From assembly GCF_009755815.1 (NCBI RefSeq), contig NZ_WRPK01000005.1:186001-250000 (forward strand): 64,000 bases of DNA, read 5' to 3'. A program made the translations under genes and the position numbers. Shown here piece by piece: positions 8,339 through 17,247 of the stretch. This DNA comes from Flavisphingomonas formosensis (lineage in GTDB: Bacteria > Pseudomonadota > Alphaproteobacteria > Sphingomonadales > Sphingomonadaceae). Below the pieces are notes generated by a model. It worked only from the letters and a program-made list of their open reading frames with translations, searched no databases and was not told the DNA's origin. Positions within the stretch are counted from its first letter, which is position 1. Each line of letters begins with the position of its first letter.

Positions 8339-9460
8339 CTATGCCGTGGACTCGTGAAGGCTTGCCGCTGACGGACGTTTGGCTTCCATCTTCTGCAGGA
8401 TCGCTGCCGGAGCCGCGTCGAACCGGTCGGCCCCGTACCGTTCGAGCATGAGCTTGCGGGCAGCCACGCCCATGAGATGGGCTCGATGGGGATCGACCTC
8501 AAGTTCTGCAAAACGAGATGCGAGGGTGGCGAAATCGCCATGACGCACGAGAAAACCGGTTTCTCCGGAAATTATGCTATTGCGCAGTTCGCCGACAGGC
8601 GTGGCGATAACCGGCGGGCCCGCGCTCATCGCCTCGTGCGCCGCGATGCACATGCCCTCCATTTTCGAGGGCTGTGCATATATGTGAAGGCCCGACAAAA
8701 ACTTCCTCGGATCGGCCAGGAAACCGAGTAGTTCAAACCGATCGGCGATCCCGAGTTGTCGAGCGGCGCGCCGCAAGCTCTGCTCTTCGGGGCCAGCTCC
8801 GGCAATTGCAAGTCGACTGCGTTCGTAAAGCCAGGGCGCGACGGTGCGCAAATGCGCATAGGCGGCGAGCAAGGTGAGATAGTCCTTGTGCGGGCTCAGC
8901 CTGCCGACGCTTCCAATGCGAAACGGCTCTTCCCCGTTCCACGGCGCCGCCTGTGGCTGGTCGTTCGGAGCAATGAATAGCGGCCAGGTCATCACCCGTG
9001 CCGGAGCGACGCGCATCCGCTCCTTCAGAAAATCGGCGACGCCATGGGAATCCGCCACCCACAGATGGCTTAACCGCTGCAATATAGGTGCCAGCCAGCG
9101 CTTATAGGGGCGGATATAAGCACTATGTTGCCAGCTGATCACCGGAACGCCGCGCAGGCGTCCAACCACCTGTCCCTCGAACGTCGCGCGCGGAAGCGAT
9201 GTCCAGATGAGATCGGGCCGTTCGCGTCGTACCAATCGGTCGAGCCGCCATAGCGAAAGGCCGCGCGCTTCACCTTCGCGGCTGAGCAGCGTGAAATTCA
9301 GACCGGCCTGCACCAGGTGCCGCTCCGCCGAGCGGTCGCGCGGCTCGCAGAACAGAAGCCGTACCTCATGCCTTGCTTCCGCAAGGGCGCGAAAGATCGC
9401 CGGGATGACAAATTCTGCACCCCCGCCTTCAAGGCTGCTCACAATATAGAAAATGCGCAT
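8339..9460 (-). CDS. Glycosyltransferase family 4 (GT-B)
   Basis: 373 residues. The N-terminal Rossmann-like half starts MRIFYIVSSLEGGGAEFVIP, a typical acceptor-side glycine loop. The C-terminal half has IGSVGRLSPHKDYLTLLAAY, then LAIAGAGPEEQSLR, FLGFLADP-like (LLGFLADPRKF) and the donor-sugar EGMCIAAHEAMSAGPPVIATPVG motif with the E-x7-E arrangement. It probably transfers a sugar from a nucleotide donor to a glycan or lipid at the cytoplasmic membrane. No other glycan genes are next to it, so the acceptor cannot be guessed. About 137 bp separate it from the downstream attachment-family gene. Confidence 0.9.
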   Translation of the reverse strand: MRIFYIVSSLEGGGAEFVIPAIFRALAEARHEVRLLFCEPRDRSAERHLVQAGLNFTLLSREGEARGLSLWRLDRLVRRERPDLIWTSLPRATFEGQVVGRLRGVPVISWQHSAYIRPYKRWLAPILQRLSHLWVADSHGVADFLKERMRVAPARVMTWPLFIAPNDQPQAAPWNGEEPFRIGSVGRLSPHKDYLTLLAAYAHLRTVAPWLYERSRLAIAGAGPEEQSLRRAARQLGIADRFELLGFLADPRKFLSGLHIYAQPSKMEGMCIAAHEAMSAGPPVIATPVGELRNSIISGETGFLVRHGDFATLASRFAELEVDPHRAHLMGVAARKLMLERYGADRFDAAPAAILQKMEAKRPSAASLHESTA

Positions 9461-9870
9461 TTTTGCCGTTCGTGAATTGCGCTCGCAGGCGTTGAGAGTG
9501 ACGAGTGCGGGGAAATGCCGTTACGCAGAACGCCGAAACTTCTGTTCACCGACCATGGTTATCTTGCGGAGTTATCCATGCGATCATGTCAATTCTGCCT
9601 GCAGATGATCGGTCCAAACCTTTCATATGTGCCCATCGTTGATAGGACTAGGGAGACAGGGGCGAAAGCAGGCAGACGATCGAATGTCGTCTTATCCAGG
9701 AAGATGGAGTTCTTCTTCGAGCAATACGCATTGCAATGATCCTGCTTATTATCATCGGCGTCTTGTTTCGCTTCGGATTGGCGGTGCCGCACATGCGCCG
9801 AAGGCGCAGTCCAAAAAAGACTCTAAGCGCCTGAGCGTCAGGAGGCCCTGAACGCTGGAGAAAATCGCGA
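9461..9870. other. 410-bp region without a confident gene
   Basis: The region lies between the glycosyltransferase and flavoprotein genes (both minus strand) and is visibly more A+T-rich than the surroundings. It should contain the glycosyltransferase promoter. The only coding-like element is a 32-codon frame at 9736-9834. A 74-codon frame at 9515-9739 lacks sphingomonad-like codon use. I see no repeat, strong terminator or RNA gene. Confidence 0.5.
9736..9834 (+). CDS. Possible 32-aa single-span membrane peptide
   Basis: A short frame from ATG 9736 encodes a run of hydrophobic residues (MILLIIIGVLFRFGLAVPHM) followed by a very basic tail (RRRRSPKKTLSA). That is the layout of a small N-out/C-in membrane protein. 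No convincing ribosome-binding site precedes it, and it stands alone between two minus-strand genes. This is a candidate only; it could be a chance frame. Confidence 0.2.
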   Translation: MILLIIIGVLFRFGLAVPHMRRRRSPKKTLSA

Positions 9871-11532
9871 TCACTGCACATTTTTCTCCATTTCCCGGCT
9901 TGCCAGGGCGCTGTGAATCTGGGCGATCGCGGCAGCTCCTTCACCGACGGCAGCAGCGACCCGCTTGGTAGATCCGGCGCGCACGTCGCCGATGGCGAAG
10001 ACGCCGGCTATGTTGGTCTCGAGCGGCAGCGCGGATGCGCCGGTTAGAACAAATCCCTTCTCGTCAGTGTCGATACAGGCCCTGAGCCAGGATGAATGCG
10101 GCTTCGCGCCGATGAACAGGAAGAGATGGCAGATCGCGTATCGATGGATCGTGCCGTCGGCGCGGGTACGGACGGTGATGGCGGAAAGGCCGTCCGGATG
10201 GCCGCCTTCTACCCCCTCGAGCTCCGTACCGACATGGATCTCGACATTGGGCAGGGCGGCAATGCGATCGATCAGATAGCGGGACATGGTCTCGGCCAGT
10301 GGGCGGCGGACGAAGACATGGAGTTTGCGGACCTGCGGTGCCAGGAAGACGATCGCCTGGCCGGCTGAGTTGCCGCCGCCGACCAGCGCCACCTCCTCGC
10401 CTGCACACAGCTTCGCTTCGATCGGCGAAGCCCAATAGGAAATCCCCGATCCTTCGAATGCGGCGAGATCGGCGATGTCGGGCCGGCGATATTCGGCGCC
10501 CGACGCGATCACTACCGCCCGTGCCTCGATCCGTCTGCCGCCAGAGAGTTCGAGCGCCAATCGACCGTCCGTGCAATCGAGCCGCTCCACCTCGATCGGT
10601 ATGGCGATTTCCGCCCCGAACTTGATCGCCTGGTTGAATGCGCGGCCTGCGAGCGCCTGGCCGGAAATCCCGGTAGGAAAGCCGAGATAATTTTCGATCC
10701 TGGCCGACGCACCGGCCTGTCCACCCATTGCGCGCCCGTCGAGCACGATGACCGACAGGCCTTCGGAGGCGCCATAGACGGCGGCGGCTAGGCCGGCGGG
10801 GCCGGCGCCGACCACCACGACGTCGTAGCGCGCGTCCCGGCCGATCTCGGGTGTGATGCCGATGCAGGCGGCAAGCTCCGCCTCGCTCGGCCGCTTCAGC
10901 AGCGCGCCGTTCGGACAGACCACGAGCGGCAATTCTTCCGGCCGCACCGCCATGCGTTCGAGAAAGGCTCGGCCATGCGAGTCCGTGGCCCCGTCGAGCA
11001 CCAGATTGGGGTAGCCGCTGCGCGTGAGAAAGCCTTGCAGGCGGAGGAGGTCTGCGCCGTTGGGATCGCCGATGAGCACCGTGCCGGCACCACCCTCGGC
11101 TATCAGCCCGACGCGGCGAAGGATCAGTGCCCGCATCACGATCTCGCCCAGCTCGGCGGAACCGATCATCAGGGCGCGCAGATGAGGCGGGTCCAGCGGC
11201 ACGGCGGTGCAGCCTTCGGGCCCGGCCCGGCCCGCAGCGATCGATCCGCGACCGGCAAGCTGGTTCACCTCGCCGCTGAACTGGCCGACGCCATGGATCG
11301 TGATCCGCGCTTCCTGGTCGAGACCGTCGCGCCGAAACACCTCGATCGCGCCATCCAGCACCAGCCAGGAGAAGGCGTCGCGATCACCGATCGCGTACAC
11401 CTCCTCGCCGGGCTGGAAAATGCGTTCGGGACCGCTGGCGAACCGTTTGGCGGTCTCGATCTGGGCGGTGCTCAACACCGGGAACATCTGATGTTCCCGG
11501 GTGCCAAGGCTAGCCATTGTCGAAATGCTCAC
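9871..11532 (-). CDS. cNMP-binding / thioredoxin-reductase-like flavoprotein fusion
   Basis: 553 residues. Residues ~15-140 form a cyclic-nucleotide-binding-type beta-roll (YAIGDRDAFSWLVLDGAIEVFR). Residues ~150-215 form a small alpha/beta region. Residues 235-550 are a class-II pyridine nucleotide-disulfide oxidoreductase with an FAD loop GAGPAG (242-247), an NAD(P)H loop GGGNSA (385-390) and a C-terminal FAIGDVRAG. The active-site CxxC expected just before the NAD(P)H loop is replaced by SYWASPIEAKLC (365-376), so it should not act as an ordinary thioredoxin reductase. The GTG start is supported by AGGAG 7 nt upstream. Electron acceptor and bound ligand are unknown. Confidence 0.85.
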   Translation of the reverse strand: MSISTMASLGTREHQMFPVLSTAQIETAKRFASGPERIFQPGEEVYAIGDRDAFSWLVLDGAIEVFRRDGLDQEARITIHGVGQFSGEVNQLAGRGSIAAGRAGPEGCTAVPLDPPHLRALMIGSAELGEIVMRALILRRVGLIAEGGAGTVLIGDPNGADLLRLQGFLTRSGYPNLVLDGATDSHGRAFLERMAVRPEELPLVVCPNGALLKRPSEAELAACIGITPEIGRDARYDVVVVGAGPAGLAAAVYGASEGLSVIVLDGRAMGGQAGASARIENYLGFPTGISGQALAGRAFNQAIKFGAEIAIPIEVERLDCTDGRLALELSGGRRIEARAVVIASGAEYRRPDIADLAAFEGSGISYWASPIEAKLCAGEEVALVGGGNSAGQAIVFLAPQVRKLHVFVRRPLAETMSRYLIDRIAALPNVEIHVGTELEGVEGGHPDGLSAITVRTRADGTIHRYAICHLFLFIGAKPHSSWLRACIDTDEKGFVLTGASALPLETNIAGVFAIGDVRAGSTKRVAAAVGEGAAAIAQIHSALASREMEKNVQ

Positions 11533-11808
11533 GGACGCGCTCCTTTCGATGCGGCGGCGTGGCTAAGCGGATCGCCGCCGCCTTCTGCTCTGGATGAAGG
11601 CGAGAAGGCCGCCATTCAACTGTTTTTGGTTGCGGACCTTTGGGAAGGAACCGCCCATTGCCAGACGATACAGCCAGTCTCCAGGCGCTTGCGATGGGCG
11701 TCCGCGCGACCCGCTTGAAAGAGTATGAGGAGGATATTTTCACGGAGAGGAAGGCACTCGCAAGGGTGAGTGGAAAAAGCGTCCGTGGTCAGCGCAATCC
11801 GTCCAGCA

Positions 11809-13392
11809 TCATGACTTGGCGGAGAGGGCACTCAGTTCTTCGAGGTCCAGATCGCGCTCGAGCTCCTGAAACGTATGCTCGTCGATGTCGCCGGCGCGAT
11901 GCAGTCTGATCAATTCGCTGCGTCCGGCCGCTATGGCCTCCAGGATAAGATCGAAGTGGGCATGGAGCAGAGGCGCGAACTGATCCTCTTGCCCTGCATA
12001 GCGCGCAGACATCGCGGCCTTGCGCTGGTAACGCTCGAGGAGGCGGGGATGCACCAGATTACCCTGCTCGTCATAAGCCCTGCTCTCGATCAGTCGTACC
12101 TGAGTCTCGGCCATCTGCGCTTCCGCTTCGCTCATGGCGAGCCGGGCGACGTCGGTTTCCGGGTCGCGCAGGTCCGCCCAGCGGATCAGTCGTCCCAACG
12201 TCATGCCTTGCAGGAGCACCGTGCCCAGGATCACGCCGAAGGCCGTCACCAGCATGAAGTCGCGCCCCGGGAATTCGTCGGGCACGCTGAGCGCCACGGC
12301 CAGCGTAACGACGCCGCGCATGCCCGCCCAGCTCAGCACGGTGGCCGATCGCGCCCCGAGAGGCGCGTATCGGCGTATTCCGGCTGATCGGACGAGCCTG
12401 ATCAGCAGATCCGAACCGAAGATCCAGACGAAGCGCGACAGCGTGAGCGCCAGCAGGATGAGGAGGACCGGAATCGCCATCTCGTCGACGACCACGCCAA
12501 ACCCGCCGACGCGCTCGACCACGCCGCGCAGCGAGGATCCGATCAGCATGAAGACGGATGCTTCCATGAGGAAGATCATCACCGTCCAGAAGGATGTGCC
12601 GCGCATGCGCACCGCAGCCGAAAAGACGACATGCTGGTACCATCCACAGATCAGGCCGGTGGTCACCGTCGCAATCACCCCGGAAACGTGGAGCATCTCT
12701 GCGAGCAGATAGGATGTCCAAGGGGCGAGGCAGGCCGCCGCGATCATCAGATATTCATCGCCGAGGCGCCGCACGAGAAGCGCCCACGCGCCTCCGATCG
12801 CCATCCCCACCAGGGCGCCGCCGAGCGCCAGCACGACGAAGCTCTGCAGCGCGTCTACGGCGCTGAACGTGCCAGTCACGCCGGCGGCGATCGCAAAGCG
12901 GAAGAGAACCAGGCCGCTCGCGTCGTTGAACAGGCTCTCCCCTTCGAGCAGGATCGAAAGCCGGCGCGGCAATCTCACGCGCTGCAGCACGGCGCGAGCC
13001 GATATCGCATCGGGGGGCGAGACGATAGCGCCCAGCGCGGCACAGGCGGCCCAGGGCAGCGCCGGCAGCAGAGCGTGCGCCACCAGAGCGACGACGATGG
13101 TCGTGAAGATCACCGCGCCGACGGCGAGCGATGCGATGCCGATCATGTGCCGACGCAGATGCCTGAGCGCGATGAACCAGGCCCCGTCCATCAGCAGCGG
13201 CGGCAGGAAGATCACCAGCACGAGCTCCGGATCGAGCGAGATCACCGGAAGGCCGGGCAGGAAGGCCAGCAACGCACCACCGCCGAGAAGGGCGGCGGCG
13301 GGCGGCAGCGCCAACCTGTGCGCGACATAATGCAAGGCGATGATCGCCAGCAGCATCGCGATCACGAGCTCGAACAACGTCAACGGGTTCAT
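11809..13392 (-). CDS. CPA1-family Na+(K+)/H+ antiporter
   Basis: 527 residues. The first ~400 hold a monovalent cation:proton antiporter-1 domain: MNPLTLFELVIAML, PELVLVIFLPPLLMDGAW, ALGAIVSPPDAISARAV and LLEGESLFNDASGLVLFRFA, which are hallmark CPA1 sequences including the SPPDA and ESLFNDAS motifs. The ~120-residue hydrophilic C-terminus is probably a cytoplasmic regulatory tail. It exchanges Na+ or K+ for H+ at the inner membrane. The start at 13392 is chosen because the antiporter fold begins there; the frame stays open upstream to 13818, but that part overlaps the DUF3429 gene. Confidence 0.9.
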   Translation of the reverse strand: MNPLTLFELVIAMLLAIIALHYVAHRLALPPAAALLGGGALLAFLPGLPVISLDPELVLVIFLPPLLMDGAWFIALRHLRRHMIGIASLAVGAVIFTTIVVALVAHALLPALPWAACAALGAIVSPPDAISARAVLQRVRLPRRLSILLEGESLFNDASGLVLFRFAIAAGVTGTFSAVDALQSFVVLALGGALVGMAIGGAWALLVRRLGDEYLMIAAACLAPWTSYLLAEMLHVSGVIATVTTGLICGWYQHVVFSAAVRMRGTSFWTVMIFLMEASVFMLIGSSLRGVVERVGGFGVVVDEMAIPVLLILLALTLSRFVWIFGSDLLIRLVRSAGIRRYAPLGARSATVLSWAGMRGVVTLAVALSVPDEFPGRDFMLVTAFGVILGTVLLQGMTLGRLIRWADLRDPETDVARLAMSEAEAQMAETQVRLIESRAYDEQGNLVHPRLLERYQRKAAMSARYAGQEDQFAPLLHAHFDLILEAIAAGRSELIRLHRAGDIDEHTFQELERDLDLEELSALSAKS

Positions 13393-13493
13393 CAGGCGCG
13401 CCCCCAAGTCGCAATGCCGATGGATCTTAGCGCGTCCGAAGTCGGCGTCTACCGGCGCCGCCGGCGCATATGCCTCGCCGATCGGACCGGGGT

Positions 13494-13979
13494 TCAGACG
13501 GCGTGGAAGATGGCGATCTCGATCAGGCCGAGGCCGATCAGCCCGACGATCATCTGAAGCGGCCGCAGCCGAACGAAATGGCGCGGCGCCTCGCCGCCGA
13601 TCGCAGCCACCGGATCGAGCAGTGCGGATGCCGCATATCCCAGCATGAGCAGGGCCACCCCCGCGAGCGCCGACAGCAGGAAGATCGGCATCGCCAGAAA
13701 TCCGCTCAGGAACATGAGGATCGTGCCGGCCAGCGTCAGCCAGCTCGGTTGCGCGGTCCGTGCAAAGCCATAGCCCCGTCGCACACCGGCAATGAAGATG
13801 AGGACGGCGGAAGCCCATGTCGTTCCGCCTACGATGGCCACCGCGCGCAACGGATCATGCCATCCGAGCGCACCGATGCCCGCGCACACGATCGGCGCCA
13901 TCGAGCCGAATCCCAGCAGGAAGCTCAGCGATGGGGTGGCGACGGGATCGACCTGGCTGTCGGGATCTCGCGAGCGCAT
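13494..13979 (-). CDS. DUF3429-like membrane protein
   Basis: 161 residues with four or five hydrophobic segments: LSFLLGFGSMAPIVCAGIGAL, AVAIVGGTTWASAVLIFIAGV, LTLAGTILMFLSGFLAMPIF and MIVGLIGLGLIEIAIFHAV. The motif WASAVLIFIAGVRRGYGF fits the DUF3429 family as I remember it. Function is unknown. It is ~100 bp upstream of, and in the same direction as, the antiporter, so they may be cotranscribed. ATG 13979 has GGAAG about 5 nt upstream; GTG 13985 is an alternative. Confidence 0.65.
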   Translation of the reverse strand: MRSRDPDSQVDPVATPSLSFLLGFGSMAPIVCAGIGALGWHDPLRAVAIVGGTTWASAVLIFIAGVRRGYGFARTAQPSWLTLAGTILMFLSGFLAMPIFLLSALAGVALLMLGYAASALLDPVAAIGGEAPRHFVRLRPLQMIVGLIGLGLIEIAIFHAV

Positions 13980-14097
13980 TGTCACTTCCGATGCAGGGGC
14001 CGGGCTGGCCCGAGGCGTTGTGCACCAGCGATACCATAGAGCGCTTCGCTTACCTATCGAAGGCTACACGATCGGCCGCGGCTTGTCGTAGCAGGGC

Positions 14098-14130
14098 TTG
14101 ACCGACGTTAAACTGGACTATAGTCGAGTT
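14098..14130 (+). promoter_or_regulatory. Promoter and operator of the aminotransferase/kinase pair
   Basis: A -35-like TTGACC (14098-14103) is followed after 15 bp by TATAGT (14119-14124). The perfect palindrome GACTATAGTC (14116-14125) overlaps the -10 element, so a bound dimer would block RNA polymerase. The 16-bp sequence GGACTATAGTCGAGTT (14115-14130) recurs exactly, in inverted orientation, at 18488-18503. The TetR encoded at 16627 is the natural candidate to bind both. Confidence 0.65.
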
Positions 14131-14183
14131 CATGAGCGCGCTGCCGGCGGCTACCGCACAAAGTCTCTGAAAGGTCTGGTGCA

Positions 14184-15464
14184 ATGAACGATACCGAGCT
14201 TCTCGAGCGCCGCATCTCCGTGCTCGGCCGCAACGCACCTCTTTTCTATGATCGGCCGCTCCACATCGTGCGCGGCGAAGGCGTGTGGCTGGAGGATGCG
14301 GATGGGCGGCGCTATCTGGACGTTTACAACAATGTCCCCAATGTCGGCCATTGCCGGCGCGAGGTCGTAGAGGCTATCGCCGCGCAGGCCGCCACGCTCA
14401 ACATTCATACCCGTTATCTGCACGAGAATGTCGTGCGCTACGCGGAGCGGCTGACCGCGCAGTTCGAGCCGCAGCTATCGGCCGCGATGTTCACCTGCAC
14501 CGGGACGGAGTCGAACGAGCTCGCGCTGCGTCTCGCCCGTTATCGTACGGGCGGTACCGGCATCATCGTCAGCGACTTCAACTATCACGGGAATTCGATG
14601 GTGCTGGCGGAGCTGACCACCGCCTTTTCCGTTCCCGAACGCTTCGGACGGCATGCGCGTGCGGTTTCGATTCCCGATCCTTACCGCGCGGCGCCCGGAC
14701 AAAGCCTGGAACAGCTGGCGGAGCAGTTCGCAGATAAGGTGAGCGACGCGATCCAGTCGCTGGAGGCCGACGGCATCAAGCTGGCGGCATTGCTGTTCGA
14801 TTCGGTCTTTTCGAGCGAGGGCCTGCCGGCGCTCGTGCCGGGCTATCTCGCCAAGGCGGTCGAGCGGGTGCGGGCGGCCGGCGGCCTGTTCATCGCGGAC
14901 GAGGTGCAAGGCGGCTTCGGCCGGACGGGCACGAGCATGTGGAGCTACCAGGATCATGGCGTCGTGCCGGATCTGGTGACCTTGGGCAAGCCGATGGCGA
15001 ATGGCCACCCGGTCGGCGGCGTGATCGCGGACCGCGACCTGGTCGACGCGTTCGGAAAGGCGGCCACCTATTTCAACACCTTCGGCGGTAATCCGGTCTC
15101 GGCGGCGGCGGGACTTGCGACGCTCGATATCGTCGAGCGCGACAATCTGCGCCGAAATGCGCGTGAAGTGGGTGGCTATATTCGCGCCGGCCTCGAACGG
15201 CTCGCCGCGCGCCACGAGATCATCGGCGACGTGCGGGGGCGCGGCCTGTTCTTCGGGCTCGAGCTCGTCGAGGACCGCGCGAGCAAGACGCCGGCGACCG
15301 CCCAGACGAAGCTGCTCATCAACCGCATGCGGGAGCGCGGCGTGCTGATGAGCCGTATCGGCAAGTCCGACAACATCCTGAAGATGCGTCCGCCGCTGAT
15401 CTTCACCGTCGAACATGCCGATCTGCTGCTCGCCACGCTCGACGATGCATTGGGAACGCTGTGA
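14184..15464 (+). CDS. Class-III PLP enzyme, phospho-lyase (AGXT2L/ETNPPL) type
   Basis: 426 residues, fold type I PLP enzyme. Seen: YNNVPNVGHC (residues ~48-57), RYLHENVVRYAERL, cofactor-binding FIADEVQGGFGR with D239, the Schiff-base lysine K269 in TLGKPMANGHPVGG, and YFNTFGGNPVS. These segments, with the C-terminal TPATAQ and NILKMRPPLIF, resemble human AGXT2L1/AGXT2L2, which are not transaminases but ammonia-phospholyases acting on phosphoethanolamine or phosphohydroxylysine. The overlapping downstream kinase gene fits that reading: kinase phosphorylates an amino alcohol, this enzyme releases aldehyde, NH3 and Pi. An ordinary aminotransferase remains possible. Confidence 0.85.
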   Translation: MNDTELLERRISVLGRNAPLFYDRPLHIVRGEGVWLEDADGRRYLDVYNNVPNVGHCRREVVEAIAAQAATLNIHTRYLHENVVRYAERLTAQFEPQLSAAMFTCTGTESNELALRLARYRTGGTGIIVSDFNYHGNSMVLAELTTAFSVPERFGRHARAVSIPDPYRAAPGQSLEQLAEQFADKVSDAIQSLEADGIKLAALLFDSVFSSEGLPALVPGYLAKAVERVRAAGGLFIADEVQGGFGRTGTSMWSYQDHGVVPDLVTLGKPMANGHPVGGVIADRDLVDAFGKAATYFNTFGGNPVSAAAGLATLDIVERDNLRRNAREVGGYIRAGLERLAARHEIIGDVRGRGLFFGLELVEDRASKTPATAQTKLLINRMRERGVLMSRIGKSDNILKMRPPLIFTVEHADLLLATLDDALGTL

Positions 15465-16516
15465 GGCATATGATGGCCAATTCCTTCTATGCGCTTGCTC
15501 CCGACGCGCAGGCGGACCGGCTGCGTGGGCTCGCGCTCAAGGCACTCGATCGCTGGCACGGACAGTTTCGCGACGTCAACCTCGTGAAATATCGCGAAAA
15601 TGCGGTGTTTTCTGCATATCGCGACGATGGCGTGCGTGTTGCTCTGCGTATCCACCGTCATGGCTATCACAGCGATGCGGCACTCGCTTCGGAGCTCGCC
15701 TGGATGGCGGCGCTTGCCGATCATGGCATATCCGTTCCCGCGATCGTGCCGGCGCGGGAGGGCGAAACCTTTGTCATCGAGGCCGATGGCGGCGTGCCCG
15801 AGCCGCGCCAGATCGACATGCTTGGCTGGCTGCCGGGAACGCCGATCGGTTCGGCGGAGGAAGGATTGGTGCTGTCGGGGGCCGAATCCGAACGGCTCTT
15901 CTTCGATGCCGGCTATTTGGCTGCGCGAATTCACGATCATAGCGCAATATGGGACGCGCCATCGGGCTTCGTTCGGCACGCCTGGGATGAGGACGGGCTG
16001 TTAGGGAACGAGCCTTTCTGGGGCCGCTTCTGGGAATTGCCGCAACTCGCTCCTGCGGAGCGGATGCTGCTGGAGCACGCCGCCGAATGCGCGCGCCGGG
16101 ATCTGCGTCGCTTCGGTCGTGGCGAAGACCGTTACGGGCTTATCCATGCCGATCTCGTGCCGGAAAATCTGCTCCGTCACGGCGAACGGCTGATGCTGAT
16201 CGATTTCGATGATTCGGGCTATGGCTGGCATTTGTTCGAGCTTGCGACCGCGCTTTATTTTAACGTCGACGAGCCCAACTATCCCATGCTGCGCGCTGCG
16301 CTGCTGCAAGGCTATCGATCGCAGAGGGCGCTTGACGAGACACATGCCGCGCTGCTGGACCTGTTCCTGTTTCTGCGCGGCACGACGTATCTCGGTTGGG
16401 TGCAGACGCGTCCGGAAACTGAGACCGCACAGGAACTCGGGCCGATGCTCGTCGCCCGCACATGCCGTCTGGCCAGAGATTATCTCGGGTCACTGGATCG
16501 ACGTGTAACCTGTTGA
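15461..16516 (+). CDS. APH-fold small-molecule kinase
   Basis: 351 residues of the aminoglycoside phosphotransferase/choline-kinase fold. Seen: N-lobe FRDVNLVKYRENAVFSAY, VALRIHRHGYHS with the Lys/Arg-rich ATP-binding strand, the catalytic loop LIHADLVPENLL (HxDxxxxN) and the metal-binding IDFDDSGYG. Family members phosphorylate hydroxyls of ethanolamine, choline, homoserine, hydroxylysine or antibiotics. Its GTG start overlaps the stop of the PLP-enzyme gene by 4 bp (ATG 15470 is an alternative), a tight coupling that argues for supplying that enzyme's phosphorylated substrate rather than antibiotic resistance. Confidence 0.85.
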   Translation: MRHMMANSFYALAPDAQADRLRGLALKALDRWHGQFRDVNLVKYRENAVFSAYRDDGVRVALRIHRHGYHSDAALASELAWMAALADHGISVPAIVPAREGETFVIEADGGVPEPRQIDMLGWLPGTPIGSAEEGLVLSGAESERLFFDAGYLAARIHDHSAIWDAPSGFVRHAWDEDGLLGNEPFWGRFWELPQLAPAERMLLEHAAECARRDLRRFGRGEDRYGLIHADLVPENLLRHGERLMLIDFDDSGYGWHLFELATALYFNVDEPNYPMLRAALLQGYRSQRALDETHAALLDLFLFLRGTTYLGWVQTRPETETAQELGPMLVARTCRLARDYLGSLDRRVTC

Positions 16517-16626
16517 AAGATATCGGCTTGTGTTTTCAACGACTGAGCGGGCCGCTTTCCCTTGGCCGAATCAGGCGATAGGAAGCCGTGAGGCCGTTCG
16601 AAACGGGACCGACGAAGCGAGGCGTG

Positions 16627-17247
16627 ATGTTGAAGGGTCGCCGCGGAATTACCCAGGCGCGCGGACGTGCGCGTCGCGAGCAGCTGCTCGAGGCGGCCCG
16701 TCTGCTGCTCCAGACGCATGAGATCGATGAGCTGACGCTTTCGGTGGTGGCGGCGCATGCCGGCATCCCGAAAAGCTCGACCTACCATTTCTATGCCGAC
16801 ATCCACGCGCTCTATGCGGAGCTCGCCGCGATCGAGGATCGTGAGCTGCATGCCGTCTTCCTCGAAGAGGTGTCACCAGCGGCGGATTGGGAAAGCGTGC
16901 TCGCTGCCCTGATCCATCGCGCCGCCGATTATTTTCGGGCGCATCGCTCCGCCCAGCAGCTCATGTTCGGTCCGAAGACACCGCCGGACATCAAGCGTTC
17001 GAGCCGTCAGGTGGATCTCGAGCACAGCCAGGCGATCGAGGGCCAGATCGATCGGCAGTTCGTCCTGCCCGAAATTCCGGACCGCTCGCGGATATTCTAT
17101 CGCGCGATCGAGGCGGTCGACCTGATGTTTGGCCTTTCCTTGCTCGAAGAGGGCGTTTTGACCGATCATATGGTCGATGAGGCGATCAAGATGGCCTCCG
17201 CTTATCTCTCGCTCTACATTCCCAAGATCCTGCATCGGCGCGCATGA
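16627..17247 (+). CDS. TetR-family repressor
   Basis: 206 residues from ATG 16627 (GAGG 4 nt upstream; GTG 16588 is an in-frame alternative). The N-terminal HTH reads ARREQLLEAARLLL, then LTLSVVAAHAGIPKSSTYHFYADIHALYAEL, the standard TetR helix-turn-helix. The helical C-terminus would bind the inducer. It follows the kinase gene in the same direction and lies midway between two copies of an identical 16-bp palindromic operator (14115 and 18488), so it most likely represses the aminotransferase/kinase pair and the MFS/SDR pair together. Confidence 0.88.
   Translation: MLKGRRGITQARGRARREQLLEAARLLLQTHEIDELTLSVVAAHAGIPKSSTYHFYADIHALYAELAAIEDRELHAVFLEEVSPAADWESVLAALIHRAADYFRAHRSAQQLMFGPKTPPDIKRSSRQVDLEHSQAIEGQIDRQFVLPEIPDRSRIFYRAIEAVDLMFGLSLLEEGVLTDHMVDEAIKMASAYLSLYIPKILHRRA

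Noticed and set aside
13393-13818. N-terminal extension of the antiporter frame
   Set aside because: Overlaps the better-supported DUF3429 gene on the same strand in another frame; the antiporter fold begins at 13392.
16512-16540. GTTGAAA...TTTCAAC hairpin after the kinase gene
   Set aside because: Seven-bp A+T-rich stem with a 15-nt loop and no T-tract; too weak to call a terminator.
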